64,000 nt of DNA. Origin: Xylanibacter rarus. GTDB taxonomy: Bacteria; Bacteroidota; Bacteroidia; Bacteroidales; Bacteroidaceae. Shown piece after piece: positions 49,908-58,568 of this stretch; the first letter of the stretch is position 1; each line of letters opens with the position of its first letter. The stretch covers positions 20,546-84,545 of the forward strand of contig NZ_LFQU01000018.1 in assembly GCF_001275135.1 (NCBI RefSeq), read 5' to 3'. The notes below the pieces were generated by a model that was not told the DNA's origin, made no database searches, and saw only the letters and a program-made list of their open reading frames with translations. The position numbers were made by a program, and so were the translations under genes.

Positions 49908-50303
49908 ATTCCAGATGCAAAGATACTGAAAAATAAGCATACTTCACAAACATACGGCATGGTAAATTATGGCCATCGGCCCCGCAGCAATATATTGACA
50001 GACATGAAATAAAGCCGGACGGCAAAGGGCGCAACGGCTGTCGGCATACTGAAAGCGGATTACGCAAAATGCTTTCTTTCTGATTTCAGATGACGTTCCA
50101 CAGCCGCGATATTCTGAAATAAAAATCATCCGGCCGTGAAAACGCCCAAAAATCGTGTGCAAACGTAAGCAGCTATATCACAAAACGTTACGCACGCCGC
50201 ACAGATTTTGTGCAGTTATTTCAGCGTAAAAACAAGCAGAAACCACTGTTTTTGACAGCAAAACTGCCTTATTTTCAGCCACAATATACCTGAAACGACC
50301 ATG

Positions 50304-50352
50304 CAAAAGCATTGCTTTTACAGCATGAAAGCACAACTTTTGCTTCATAACG
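50304..50352. repeat. Possible weak third copy of repeat B units
   Basis: AAAAGCATTGCTTTTACAGC and AAAGCACAACTTTTGCTTCA resemble the 22-bp unit at 43213 and 63823. The match is weak and only two units are seen. 49941-50300 shows no gene I can support. Confidence 0.25.
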
Positions 50353-50490
50353 TAAACATTCTTTATCTGTAAAGGGGATTTTAGTGATTCTGATTTTCTA
50401 TTTTATCCAAAAACAATGACACAGACCAACTATCATAAAGAAACAAAATCTGCGTCATGGCTTTACAAACAACATGCGGAAGCGGCAGCC

Positions 50491-50560
50491 TATATTTGCT
50501 TGACAAAATAATATGAAGTTGGGTATCTTTTATGATAACCACAACTTAATAGTTGTTTAG
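50491..50560 (+). other. Promoter and 15-codon mini-ORF at the island edge
   Basis: TATATTTG (50491-50498) matches TAnnTTTG; ATG 50513 opens MKLGIFYDNHNLIVV, ending at TAG. It lies just before the radical SAM gene in AT-rich DNA. It may be a short peptide, a leader or chance. A second short ORF follows near 50579. Confidence 0.3.
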
Positions 50561-50744
50561 TTGGATTTACATTGATTATGTTAAAGTTTTCATTGTGTAC
50601 TTCGATGAATACTGATAGTTTGAATTAATTTCAAGTGAAATAGATAAAATACTGAATGAATCATATAAATTACGAGGCAAATAACATTATTTCACATTTT
50701 CTAATATTGTATTTGGAAAAAAAATTGCATATTTGTAAAAAAAT

Positions 50745-51756
50745 ATGACCTACGCAATTTTTTAAAATATTAAAACCTACAACAATAACCCTGATATCTA
50801 CTTTTAAATGTACAGCTAAATGTGCAAATTGTTGCTTTGGTTGTAATCCAAGCTTAAATAAGGCTATGACCTATGAAGAGATGAAAAAATACGTAGATTT
50901 ATGCATGAAACAATATCATGATAGTTTAAAGGTTTTGGTAATAACAGGAGGTGAATGCATGATTTATAGAAAAAATGTAGAGAAAATAATTTTTTATGCT
51001 ACTAAGATAGGATTATCCACGAGAATTGTAACAAATGCATTTTGGGCCACTTCATATAAAATTGCTATGGATATAGTAAAAAGATTAGTTGATTGTGGGT
51101 TAAAAGAAATTAATTTTAGTACAGGTGATGAACACCAAAAAAGTGTTCCTTTAAGAAATGTGAGGAATGCGTCTGTTGCATCTGCAAGATTAGGGCTTGT
51201 TCCAATTATCAATATTGAAACACATGATAACTCATCAGAGCACACTCTTAAAAGACTGGTGAAAGATAAAGTTTTTATTGGATTTGTATCAAAAAGCTTA
51301 ATTAAAATAGAAAAAGGCGTGTGGATTTCTTTCAAAGGAAATAAAGAAAATCTGACTTATGAGAGTTGTTTTATGCCACATCGATTTGACAGATGTTTAA
51401 ATTTATTTCAACTTATACCCATTAATCCATATGGTGAGGTCCTTGCGTGTTGTGGTTTAACAAGTGAACAAAATCCATATTTGAGACTAGGAAATATAAA
51501 TAAACAACCAATAAAAGAGATATATGAAACTTCGTTCAAAGATGTTTTGAAAATTTGGTTATATATAGAAGGACCTGCCAAAATTCTTAAATACATAAAA
51601 CAAAGAAAAAATGAAAAGTTTTCATTTTGTGCAAGTCACATATGTGATATCTGTAGAACTTTATTTATGGATAATGAAAATATAACTTTTCTAAAAAAAG
51701 ATTACGAAAATTACATAAGTAATCTCATATTAAAATATTCAATATTAAATCAGTGA
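50745..51756 (+). CDS. Radical SAM/SPASM-like enzyme, apparent frameshift at T6 run
   Basis: The open frame from 50749 holds the radical SAM Cys motif CTAKCANC at 50809-50832 (CxxxCxxC), then ITGGECM (GGE) and a C-terminal Cys-rich part (NPYGEVLACCG, CASHICDIC) like a SPASM or twitch domain. The first in-frame ATG, 50866, lies after this motif and would remove it. ATG 50745 begins MTYAIF in another frame and joins only if one T is dropped from the TTTTTT run at 50758-50763. CATATTTG at 50728-50735 is a promoter 10 bases upstream. It probably modifies the protein encoded next. Confidence 0.8.
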
Positions 51757-51761
51757 TATTT

Positions 51762-52685
51762 ATGAAAGAACGTTTTATCAAATTATTTTCAGGTTTTCTT
51801 TCGGGTACGATTCTTTTGGAATCATGTACAAATGGGTATTATATGGATTTCCCTGCTGACGAAATAAATCGTCAAATTGCAGGAAAAATAGATAGCAATA
51901 ATTCAATAGCAATACCTGTTCAGATTAAAATATCAGAAAATGATACTGAATACATTTTCTTTCTACAGAGATTGGCAACAGATATTGTCAATCATCCGGA
52001 AATCGCAGAGGAATTCATAAATAATCCTAATCAATATATTGAAGAAAAAGGATTTAATAGTAAACATATTGTTGTTGATTCAAAATTGACTAAGATAATT
52101 CTTGCATTAGCAGATAAAAATATTTGTTCTGCAATAGAACAAGGAAATATAGGCGAATATTTATCTCTGTTAAAAGAACGCGGATTAATGGAAAAGATAT
52201 CAATAAACGATATTGACTCCATCTCAAAGTCACAAATTGAAATTCAAAAAATATTAACTCGTAATTCAGCAATAACAAATCTTGAAACACAAGCCAGTGC
52301 GGTCGCTTTTGCCGTAGCAGTAATAGTAGGTGCCGTAGCAGTAGTTTGGGCTGTTGTTGTAGAACATTTTGGAGTAGCTAATGCTGTTGGAGCTGTAACG
52401 GCTTTAGCCTGGAAAGTCGCAGCGACAACAAGCGGAAATAAGAGGAGAAAAAATGGAGCACTTGTGGAAAATCTTATGACCTCTAATACAATAGAGGTAT
52501 GGAATATCAAATCACAAAATAAAGAAATGGCTTATATTGTAGCAGATGAATTTACAAATGAAACAGTAAATTCACTTATGCAATATATTAAAAAGAATTT
52601 TCCTGAGGAATACTCAAAATATAATGAAGATGTTTTACGTAATGCTATTTTGATAAATTTGCAAAATGCCAATTTTGAAGAATAA
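51762..52685 (+). CDS. Lipoprotein-like possible substrate of the radical SAM enzyme
   Basis: The 307-residue protein has a lipobox-like signal (SGTILLESC, Cys about residue 21). Next comes a leader-like helix pair, FLQRLATDIVNHPEIAEEFI, NNPNQYIEEKGF and LTKIILALADKNICSAIEQ, faintly like the nitrile-hydratase-type leaders of proteusin peptides. A very Ala/Val-rich stretch follows (ASAVAFAVAVIVGAVAVVWA, then VTALAWKVAATTSG, about residues 180-228) and a polar end. The stretch could be a membrane helix or a peptide core changed by the enzyme. ATG 51762 follows the radical SAM stop by 5 bases. Confidence 0.6.
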   Translation: MKERFIKLFSGFLSGTILLESCTNGYYMDFPADEINRQIAGKIDSNNSIAIPVQIKISENDTEYIFFLQRLATDIVNHPEIAEEFINNPNQYIEEKGFNSKHIVVDSKLTKIILALADKNICSAIEQGNIGEYLSLLKERGLMEKISINDIDSISKSQIEIQKILTRNSAITNLETQASAVAFAVAVIVGAVAVVWAVVVEHFGVANAVGAVTALAWKVAATTSGNKRRKNGALVENLMTSNTIEVWNIKSQNKEMAYIVADEFTNETVNSLMQYIKKNFPEEYSKYNEDVLRNAILINLQNANFEE

Positions 52686-53106
52686 TACAGCTTTGCTGAC
52701 AATCTTGTTGGTTGTTGTGCAAATTGGACTTTGTGTTGTGGTCATAATGACGCGGCAATACGTGCCTACGCACTGGAACATACACGGAGTTGCAGATGAA
52801 TATGGAAGCCCTTTTTACACTTTGATACTACCGCTTATAAGTGTTTTAATTTATTTTTTTATGACATTTTTCGAGAAGCATCCACATTATTGCAACTGGC
52901 CACAGAAATTTAAAGATAGGCAAAAAGGCTACAGTTTGATAGCAAAACTGGTAGCGTGGTTGAAATTGTTGATCATGATGTTTCTTGCTTTTGTGACTTA
53001 TGAAGTTTATTGCGGTGGCAGTTTTAACTATTTAATTGCCCTTTTAATTCTGATTACCTCATTTATTGTCATCATTGTATATGCCATCAAGTTGCGTCGG
53101 GTATGA
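52666..53106 (+). CDS. DUF1648 membrane protein
   Basis: The 146-residue protein has four hydrophobic segments (about residues 9-28, 48-66, 93-110 and 119-138). Between the first two lies PTHWNIHGVADEYGS, the DUF1648 signature. Such proteins occur as regulators or partners of membrane systems. It overlaps the upstream gene by 20 bases, so translation is probably coupled and it may help export or protect against the product of the island. Confidence 0.75.
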   Translation: MPILKNNTALLTILLVVVQIGLCVVVIMTRQYVPTHWNIHGVADEYGSPFYTLILPLISVLIYFFMTFFEKHPHYCNWPQKFKDRQKGYSLIAKLVAWLKLLIMMFLAFVTYEVYCGGSFNYLIALLILITSFIVIIVYAIKLRRV

Positions 53107-53145
53107 TGCCAATGCATGGGACGTGGTTATAGGCGTTCTTGAGTA

Positions 53146-53325
53146 ACTTATAACCAAGTGTGAAGACATCAATGTCAGCATGAGGCTTATCGGTTCAGTG
53201 GATATGGGCTTGTCGGAGAAGCATTTGTTCCCGTTCGTGCAGGAAGTGGTGGCAGCCGCCAAGGCCACACTGCATAAGGCCAGACATAAAAAAACGGCAA
53301 ACACCCTAACAGGTATCTGCCTTTG
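53146..53325 (+). pseudogene. Possible gene remnant overlapping a terminator
   Basis: The frame through 53175-53325 reads MRLIGSVDMGLSEKHLF, then PFVQEVVAAAKATLHKARHK with no stop until TGA at about 53325, which looks coding. No start or upstream domain is found. It may be the tail of a displaced gene. The parent family is not recognised. Confidence 0.25.
53287..53321 (-). terminator. Terminator of the SRP RNA-tRNA-Thr unit
   Basis: GGCAGATACC and GGTGTTTGCC pair with one bulge around TGTTAG, followed on the minus strand by TTTTTTT. Confidence 0.7.
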
Positions 53326-53343
53326 ATCGTTCAAATTCTTTTG

Positions 53344-53417
53344 AGCCTCTTGTCGGATTCGAACCAACGACCCCGAGATTACAAATCACGTGCTCTGGCC
53401 AACTGAGCTAAAGAGGC
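53344..53417 (-). tRNA. tRNA-Thr(UGU)
   Basis: GCCTCTT pairs with AAGAGGC. The anticodon loop is TTTGTAA with anticodon TGT and the T-loop is GGTTCGAATCC. The anticodon stem has one T-T mismatch. It is downstream of the SRP RNA on the same transcript. Confidence 0.93.
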
Positions 53418-53426
53418 GGGTGGGCA

Positions 53427-53515
53427 AGCTACTTGTATCGCGCCGCTACAACCAACTACCTTTGCTACGTTCCCGTCCTGGAGGATTCGAAGGGAGCTGG
53501 CCGTACAAGACTTAC
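53427..53515 (-). ncRNA. ffs: Signal recognition particle RNA (small bacterial type)
   Basis: On the minus strand CTTGTA pairs with TACAAG (53504-53509 with 53432-53437), then CCAGCT with AGTTGG, and the apex carries the SRP core AGGACGGGAACGTAGCAAAG. This is the 4.5S-like hairpin that binds Ffh. It is followed by tRNA-Thr and a shared terminator. Exact ends are approximate. Confidence 0.85.
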
Positions 53516-53530
53516 CCGTCTTTGCGGCTG

Positions 53531-53538
53531 CAAAGGTA
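53531..53538 (-). promoter_or_regulatory. -7 element of the SRP RNA-tRNA-Thr unit
   Basis: TACCTTTG on the minus strand. The adjacent TTTGCGGCTGCAAAGGTAAT is identical to the region upstream of tRNA-Trp at 47708. Confidence 0.7.
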
Positions 53539-53768
53539 ATAATAAAGTTTAACAACAAAGCATTTTTGCATCGTCTTTCGTGCTATTTTAACTTATTTTT
53601 TGAAATCAGCGATATCTTGCAGCATGCGGAATCGGCACAGGCGACATGCACAATGGCTATATATAAAGGCGGCACGAGGTTTACGGCATAACGCACGCCG
53701 ACGGCACATCTTTCACATAAAAAAACAAAAAAACTCATACAGCTAATAATTATATGGTGAAAAATAAG

Positions 53769-53776
53769 TAATTTTG
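53769..53776 (+). promoter_or_regulatory. -7 element of the DUF4199-GT2 operon
   Basis: TAATTTTG matches TAnnTTTG, about 115 bases before ATG 53891. The leader holds a GGGTGT/ACACCC hairpin (53816-53835). The rest of 53540-53890 shows no gene. Confidence 0.55.
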
Positions 53777-53890
53777 CACCCGATTATGTTCTCGTGAGGC
53801 GTATGGCGCCGGGTGTCAAAGCTGATGCAACACCCCATAAGACACCACGCTTCAGACAGACAAACGAAAAAAATCAATTAATCCCCAATA

Positions 53891-54436
53891 ATGACTACAC
53901 GCGAGGAATACGAACAAATAAAAGCTTACGCGCGCATCGACGGCGCCATAATGGGCGGAATGTGGATATTGAGCTTTGCCTGCTTCATCGGACAGTTTTA
54001 TGAGCCCGTGCTGAACATGGCATCGATGGTTCTTGGCATATCAGCCATTGTAGTATCGGCAATACGCCTAAAGAACTTCCGCGACAATATTCTTGACGGA
54101 GTGATATCTTACTGGAAAGCATACGGCTACAGCCTGCTGACATACTTTTACGCATCGCTGCTGATGGCTGCTGCGCAATATATCTACTTTCAGTTTATCG
54201 ACCACGGCTTCATGCTCGCCCAGTACACGGCCATGACATCAAGCCCTGAGTTTAAGTCGCTCATGACGCTTTACGGGATAAAGGCCGATGAAATGAAGAT
54301 GACAATGGACACAATAGCAACGCTCCGCCCTATCGACATAGCGCTGCAGTTTCTTACAACCAACCTGTTTCTGGGAATTGTGATAAGCTGGCCGATAGCC
54401 GCGCTGCTGAAATCAAAATATAAACGTAAATTCTAA
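53891..54436 (+). CDS. DUF4199 membrane protein
   Basis: The 181-residue protein has four membrane segments (about residues 20-38, 43-60, 75-97 and 155-175), with YGIKADEMKMTMDTIATLRPIDIALQFLTTNLFLGIVISWPIAAL at the C-terminal end, the DUF4199 pattern. Function unknown. It lies 12 bases before the glycosyltransferase gene, a pairing known in Bacteroidales, so it may work in lipid-linked sugar metabolism. Confidence 0.88.
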   Translation: MTTREEYEQIKAYARIDGAIMGGMWILSFACFIGQFYEPVLNMASMVLGISAIVVSAIRLKNFRDNILDGVISYWKAYGYSLLTYFYASLLMAAAQYIYFQFIDHGFMLAQYTAMTSSPEFKSLMTLYGIKADEMKMTMDTIATLRPIDIALQFLTTNLFLGIVISWPIAALLKSKYKRKF

Positions 54437-54448
54437 AACACAGATAAG

Positions 54449-55420
54449 ATGGACATATCAGTCGTAATACCATTATACAACGAGGAAGAATCACTGCCCG
54501 AACTCTACGCATGGATTGAGCGCGTGATGAAGGAAAACAATTTCTCTTATGAAGTAATATTCATCAACGACGGCTCTACCGACGGTTCATGGAAGGTGAT
54601 AAGCCGGCTGAGCGAGGAGCACGAATGCGTAAAGGGCATAAAGTTCCGCCGCAACTACGGAAAAAGTCCTGCCCTGTTCTGCGGATTCAAGGAGGCACAG
54701 GGCGACGTGGTGATAACAATGGATGCCGACCTGCAGGACTCTCCCGACGAGATACCGGAACTTTACAGAATGATAACCGAAGACGGCTACGACCTCGTTT
54801 CGGGATATAAGCAGAAACGCTACGACCCGCTCTCGAAGACAATCCCCACAAAGCTGTTTAACGCAACGGCGCGCAAAATAAGCGGTATAAAGAACCTGCA
54901 CGACTTCAACTGCGGCCTTAAAGCATACCGCAAGGACGTGGTAAAGAACATCGAGGTGTACGGCGAGATGCACCGCTATATCCCGTATCTGGCAAAGAAT
55001 GCCGGATTCGACAGGATTGGCGAAAAAGTGGTTCATCACCAGTCGCGCAAATACGGCAAGTCGAAATTCGGCCTCAACCGCTTCTTCAACGGCTATCTCG
55101 ACCTTATAACATTGTGGTTCCTGAGCAGCTTCGGGCGCAAGCCGATGCATGTGTTCGGCTTCCTCGGCACAATAATGTTCTTCATAGGCTTCATTGCAGC
55201 AGCCATTATCGGCATAGACAAGCTGGTGGCAGTGTCAAACGGTCAGCAGATGCGCCTCGTAACCGATACGCCTTACTTCTATATATCGCTGACAATGATG
55301 ATTATAGGCACACAACTGTTTCTTGCCGGATTCCTCGGCGACCTCATCAGCCGCAACTCTTCAGACAGGAACGACTATCAGATATCTGAAGAAATAAGAT
55401 GTGGCGGAAACAGAAAATAA
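54449..55420 (+). CDS. GT2 glycosyltransferase, polyisoprenyl-phosphate type
   Basis: The 323-residue protein starts MDISVVIPLYNEEESLPELY (GT-A fold), has DADLQDSP (metal-binding DxD, near residue 91), a GYKQKRYDP region and DFNCGLKAYR. Two C-terminal membrane segments follow (about 235-255 and 270-295). This is the layout of DPM/GtrB-type enzymes that put a sugar on undecaprenyl or dolichyl phosphate. The donor and acceptor cannot be read from the sequence. Confidence 0.92.
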   Translation: MDISVVIPLYNEEESLPELYAWIERVMKENNFSYEVIFINDGSTDGSWKVISRLSEEHECVKGIKFRRNYGKSPALFCGFKEAQGDVVITMDADLQDSPDEIPELYRMITEDGYDLVSGYKQKRYDPLSKTIPTKLFNATARKISGIKNLHDFNCGLKAYRKDVVKNIEVYGEMHRYIPYLAKNAGFDRIGEKVVHHQSRKYGKSKFGLNRFFNGYLDLITLWFLSSFGRKPMHVFGFLGTIMFFIGFIAAAIIGIDKLVAVSNGQQMRLVTDTPYFYISLTMMIIGTQLFLAGFLGDLISRNSSDRNDYQISEEIRCGGNRK

Positions 55421-55471
55421 CACATAGAAAACAACAACGCCACATAAAGCTGCTACAAGAACAAGCATGCC

Positions 55472-56044
55472 ATGACAGGAATTAAGATAAAAACGATAAA
55501 GTCGGTCACGACAAAGGCAAGCCGCAAGGCACGCAGACTATTGCGTCCCTCACTGGCAGCACTGCCGCTATACTTCATAACGCTGCTGATAACCACCTCA
55601 GCGTGTTCGTCTATCGACTGCCCGCTCAACAGCCTTGTCTACACACAATATCAGCTGATGACGCCCGACGGCAAGGTTGACACACTGGCAGACACGCTCA
55701 CGATATTCACAAACCGTGTTGACGGCAACGACTCTGTGCTGATAAACCGCAGCGTAAAGACCACCGAATTCTCGCTGCCGATAAGCTATGCGCAGAACCA
55801 GGACGTGTTTTTCATCGAAACGAAGGACACTTTATACAAGACTACAAAACTTGACACAGTGACCATAGAGAAAGAGAACAAGCCCCACTTCGAGTCGGTT
55901 GACTGCGCACCGGCATTCTTCCACAAGATAACATCCGTAAGCTGCACGCACAACGCCATCGACTCGATAACAATAAACAATCAGGACGTGAACTATGACA
56001 CATCGAAGAAACATTTTTTCATATATTTCAAGCATAGCAATTAG
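55472..56044 (+). CDS. DUF6452 lipoprotein
   Basis: The 190-residue protein has a basic N-terminus, a hydrophobic stretch (LYFITLLITTSACSS) with a lipobox-like ITTSAC, and a beta-rich mature part (CPLNSLVYTQYQLMTPDGKVDTLADTLTIF). It matches DUF6452 lipoproteins of Bacteroidales, which occur directly before DUF6048 outer-membrane proteins, as here. Its stop overlaps the next start by 50 bases. Function unknown. Confidence 0.8.
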   Translation: MTGIKIKTIKSVTTKASRKARRLLRPSLAALPLYFITLLITTSACSSIDCPLNSLVYTQYQLMTPDGKVDTLADTLTIFTNRVDGNDSVLINRSVKTTEFSLPISYAQNQDVFFIETKDTLYKTTKLDTVTIEKENKPHFESVDCAPAFFHKITSVSCTHNAIDSITINNQDVNYDTSKKHFFIYFKHSN

Positions 56045-56678
56045 CCTGATGCTCCTACTGGCCTCAACGGCCAACGCGCAGGAAAAGAACGTGGAGAAGA
56101 AAGACAGCGTGCCCCTGTTAAGGGGCTTTGCCGTATCAGTAGACCTGGTCGGACCGGCACAGATGTTTCTTGGCGACTACGGACAGTATGAAGCCGCGCT
56201 GCGAATAAACCTGCGCGACAAATACTTCCCTGTGTTTGAGCTTGGTCTCGGCAAGGCAGACCACGACAACGACGTCACCAAAATATCATACAAGACGAGC
56301 GCACCATACGCAAAAATCGGTATCGACTTCAACCTGCTAAAGAACAAGCACGACATATACAGGCTTTATGCCGGCGCAAGATACGCTTTCACTTCGTTTA
56401 AATACGACCTGTCGCATCCAGATATCACCGACCCCGTATGGGGAAGCACTGCCGTATATTCAGCGAAAGGCGTGAAATGCAATTACCACTGGATTGAAGC
56501 AGTAATAGGAGTAGACGCCAAGATATGGGGACCTCTGCATCTTGGATGGAGCGTAAGATACAAGAGCAGAATAGCCTACGATGACGGCGAACTGGGCAAC
56601 TCATGGTATGTGCCCGGATTCGGAAAGACCGGAGGATCTAACATCGGAGGCACATTCAACGTATCGATAGACATATAA
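55995..56678 (+). CDS. DUF6048 outer-membrane beta-barrel protein
   Basis: The 227-residue protein has a signal peptide (SIAISLMLLLASTANAQ) and amphipathic strands (GFAVSVDLVGPAQMFLGDYGQYEAALRINL, PLHLGWSVRYKSRIAY) ending GGTFNVSIDI. The DUF6048 call rests on this pattern and on the DUF6452 neighbour. It is probably an eight-stranded barrel in the outer membrane. Expression is coupled with the upstream gene by overlap. Confidence 0.85.
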   Translation: MTHRRNIFSYISSIAISLMLLLASTANAQEKNVEKKDSVPLLRGFAVSVDLVGPAQMFLGDYGQYEAALRINLRDKYFPVFELGLGKADHDNDVTKISYKTSAPYAKIGIDFNLLKNKHDIYRLYAGARYAFTSFKYDLSHPDITDPVWGSTAVYSAKGVKCNYHWIEAVIGVDAKIWGPLHLGWSVRYKSRIAYDDGELGNSWYVPGFGKTGGSNIGGTFNVSIDI

Positions 56679-56714
56679 ACTTCTGAAAGACAATAGACTA
56701 AAACAAAAACAGCG

Positions 56715-57743
56715 ATGAACAGAGAAAAAAGCAAGAAGAAACTGGCCCTGCAGCTGGCTTTTCTCATATTTCTAATCATAGGGACAATAATCATTGTGCG
56801 GCAGCAGCGCACAATGCCTTATCAGCACAACACAGGATTCATATTCGGTACGGTGTACAACATCACATACCAAAGCGACAAGAACCTGCAGAAAGAAATT
56901 GAAGCAGAGCTGCAGAAGGTTGACGCATCGCTGTCTCCGTTCAACAAAAGTTCAATAATATCAAAAGTAAACCGCAACGAGAAGGTTGAAGTGAACAGCA
57001 TGTTCACAGACGTGTTTAACCTTGCACAAAAAATATCAGAAGAAACAGGCGGAGCCTTCGACATAACAGTGGCTCCACTGGTAAACGCATGGGGCTTCGG
57101 ATTCAAAAACGACACTAAGCCCACGCCAGCGGCAATAGACAGTCTGAAACAGATTATAGGCTACAAGAAAGTAAGGCTTGACGGGAAACAAATAGTAAAG
57201 AACGACAAGCGCATAATGCTCGACTGCAGCGCCATTGCCAAAGGCTACGGAAGCGACGCCGTGGCCCGACTGCTGAGGAGCAAAGGCATAGAAAACTTTA
57301 TGGTAGAAATAGGCGGAGAGATTGTTACACGCGGCATCAACGAGAAAAGACTGCCCTGGAAAATAGGCGTCACCAAGCCCGTTGACGACTCGCTAAACAC
57401 AAATCAGGAAATACAGACCATACTGAACGTAACCAACAAAGCAATGGCTACAAGCGGAAACTACCGCAACTTCTACTACAAAGACGGCAAGAAATATGCC
57501 CACACCATCGACCCCATAACAGGCTATCCTGTACAGCACAACATATTGTCGGCAACTGTTTTGGCCGACAACTGCGCCACGGCCGACGCCTATGCCACAG
57601 CCTTCATGGTGATGGGACTTGAAAAGGCAAAAGCCATTCTTGACAGGCATCCCGAACTGATGGTATATTTTATCTATTCAGACAAAAACGGCAAAAATGC
57701 CGTATGGTATTCGCCGTCGCTAAAAAACAAGATTGCAGAATAA
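56715..57743 (+). CDS. apbE: FAD:protein FMN transferase
   Basis: The 342-residue ApbE protein has an N-terminal membrane anchor (ALQLAFLIFLIIGTIIIV), the flavin-binding region GTVYNITYQSD, a DCSAIAKGYGSDAVARLL motif, a VEIGGEI motif and a C-terminal AMATSGNYRNFYYKDGKKYAHTIDPITGYP with the metal-binding DP. It attaches FMN to threonine of exported proteins such as Rnf and Nqr subunits. Promoter lies in the 36-base gap upstream or further back. Confidence 0.95.
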   Translation: MNREKSKKKLALQLAFLIFLIIGTIIIVRQQRTMPYQHNTGFIFGTVYNITYQSDKNLQKEIEAELQKVDASLSPFNKSSIISKVNRNEKVEVNSMFTDVFNLAQKISEETGGAFDITVAPLVNAWGFGFKNDTKPTPAAIDSLKQIIGYKKVRLDGKQIVKNDKRIMLDCSAIAKGYGSDAVARLLRSKGIENFMVEIGGEIVTRGINEKRLPWKIGVTKPVDDSLNTNQEIQTILNVTNKAMATSGNYRNFYYKDGKKYAHTIDPITGYPVQHNILSATVLADNCATADAYATAFMVMGLEKAKAILDRHPELMVYFIYSDKNGKNAVWYSPSLKNKIAE

Positions 57744-57758
57744 CAACAGCGCATACAC

Positions 57759-58427
57759 ATGCACACGGAGCTACAAGAACACCTGCTTGAACTTCCGCTC
57801 TTTCAGGGCATGAGCCGGAACGACCTGGAGCAGATACTCTCGGAAACGAAATTCAGGCAACTGTCGTTCGCAAGAGGAAAAGTAATTGTGCATGAAGGCG
57901 AAACCTGCAACAAACTCTTTTTTCTGGTTAAAGGTCAGATAACAACCACATGCCATTCGGACGACAAGAGCTACTCGATAACCGAAACACTCGCAGCCCC
58001 CAACATACTTCAGCCCGAAAGGATTTTCGGACTGATGCAGCGCTATACAAGAACGTTTGCGGCAAAGACAAACTGCGACCTGATATGCCTGGGAAAGAAA
58101 GAAGTGATGCTCATGTCTGACAATTACGAAATATTCAGACTAAACCTGCTTAACATCATCTGCACGCTGTCGCAACGCTCAGACAGACAGATGTGGAAAC
58201 TACGTCCGAAAGGCATAAGGCAAAAGATAGCCAGATTCATCGAAGAGAGAAGCCTGAGACCTGCCGGAGAGAAGATTGTAAACATAAAGATGGAGCGGCT
58301 CGCTGAAGAGATCAGCGAGAGCCGCCTTAACGTATCGAAAGCTCTGAAAGCCATGAACGACGAAGGAATTATATCGCTCAGAAGGGGTGAATTCTGCGTT
58401 CATGCTTTCGAAAGAATGCTCATGTAG
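57759..58427 (+). CDS. Crp/Fnr family transcriptional regulator
   Basis: The 222-residue protein has a cyclic-nucleotide-binding-like barrel (LFQGMSRNDLEQILSETKFRQLSFARGKVIVHEGETCNKLFFLVKGQ, about residues 13-59) and a C-terminal winged HTH (LAEEISESRLNVSKALKAMNDEGIISLRRGEFCVH). It follows apbE by 15 bases and may be co-transcribed. The effector is not known; cAMP-contact residues are not conserved. Confidence 0.9.
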   Translation: MHTELQEHLLELPLFQGMSRNDLEQILSETKFRQLSFARGKVIVHEGETCNKLFFLVKGQITTTCHSDDKSYSITETLAAPNILQPERIFGLMQRYTRTFAAKTNCDLICLGKKEVMLMSDNYEIFRLNLLNIICTLSQRSDRQMWKLRPKGIRQKIARFIEERSLRPAGEKIVNIKMERLAEEISESRLNVSKALKAMNDEGIISLRRGEFCVHAFERMLM

Positions 58428-58568
58428 GAAGCTTATCAGCCAATTTGATATACAAGCGGCAGACAAAAGCCGACATATAACAAATATTAGCTAAATTTTT
58501 CTTCCGTATTATTATTCAGAAGAAAGAAAATTACTACCTTTGTCAACAAAAATTAGGGAAACGTGAGT

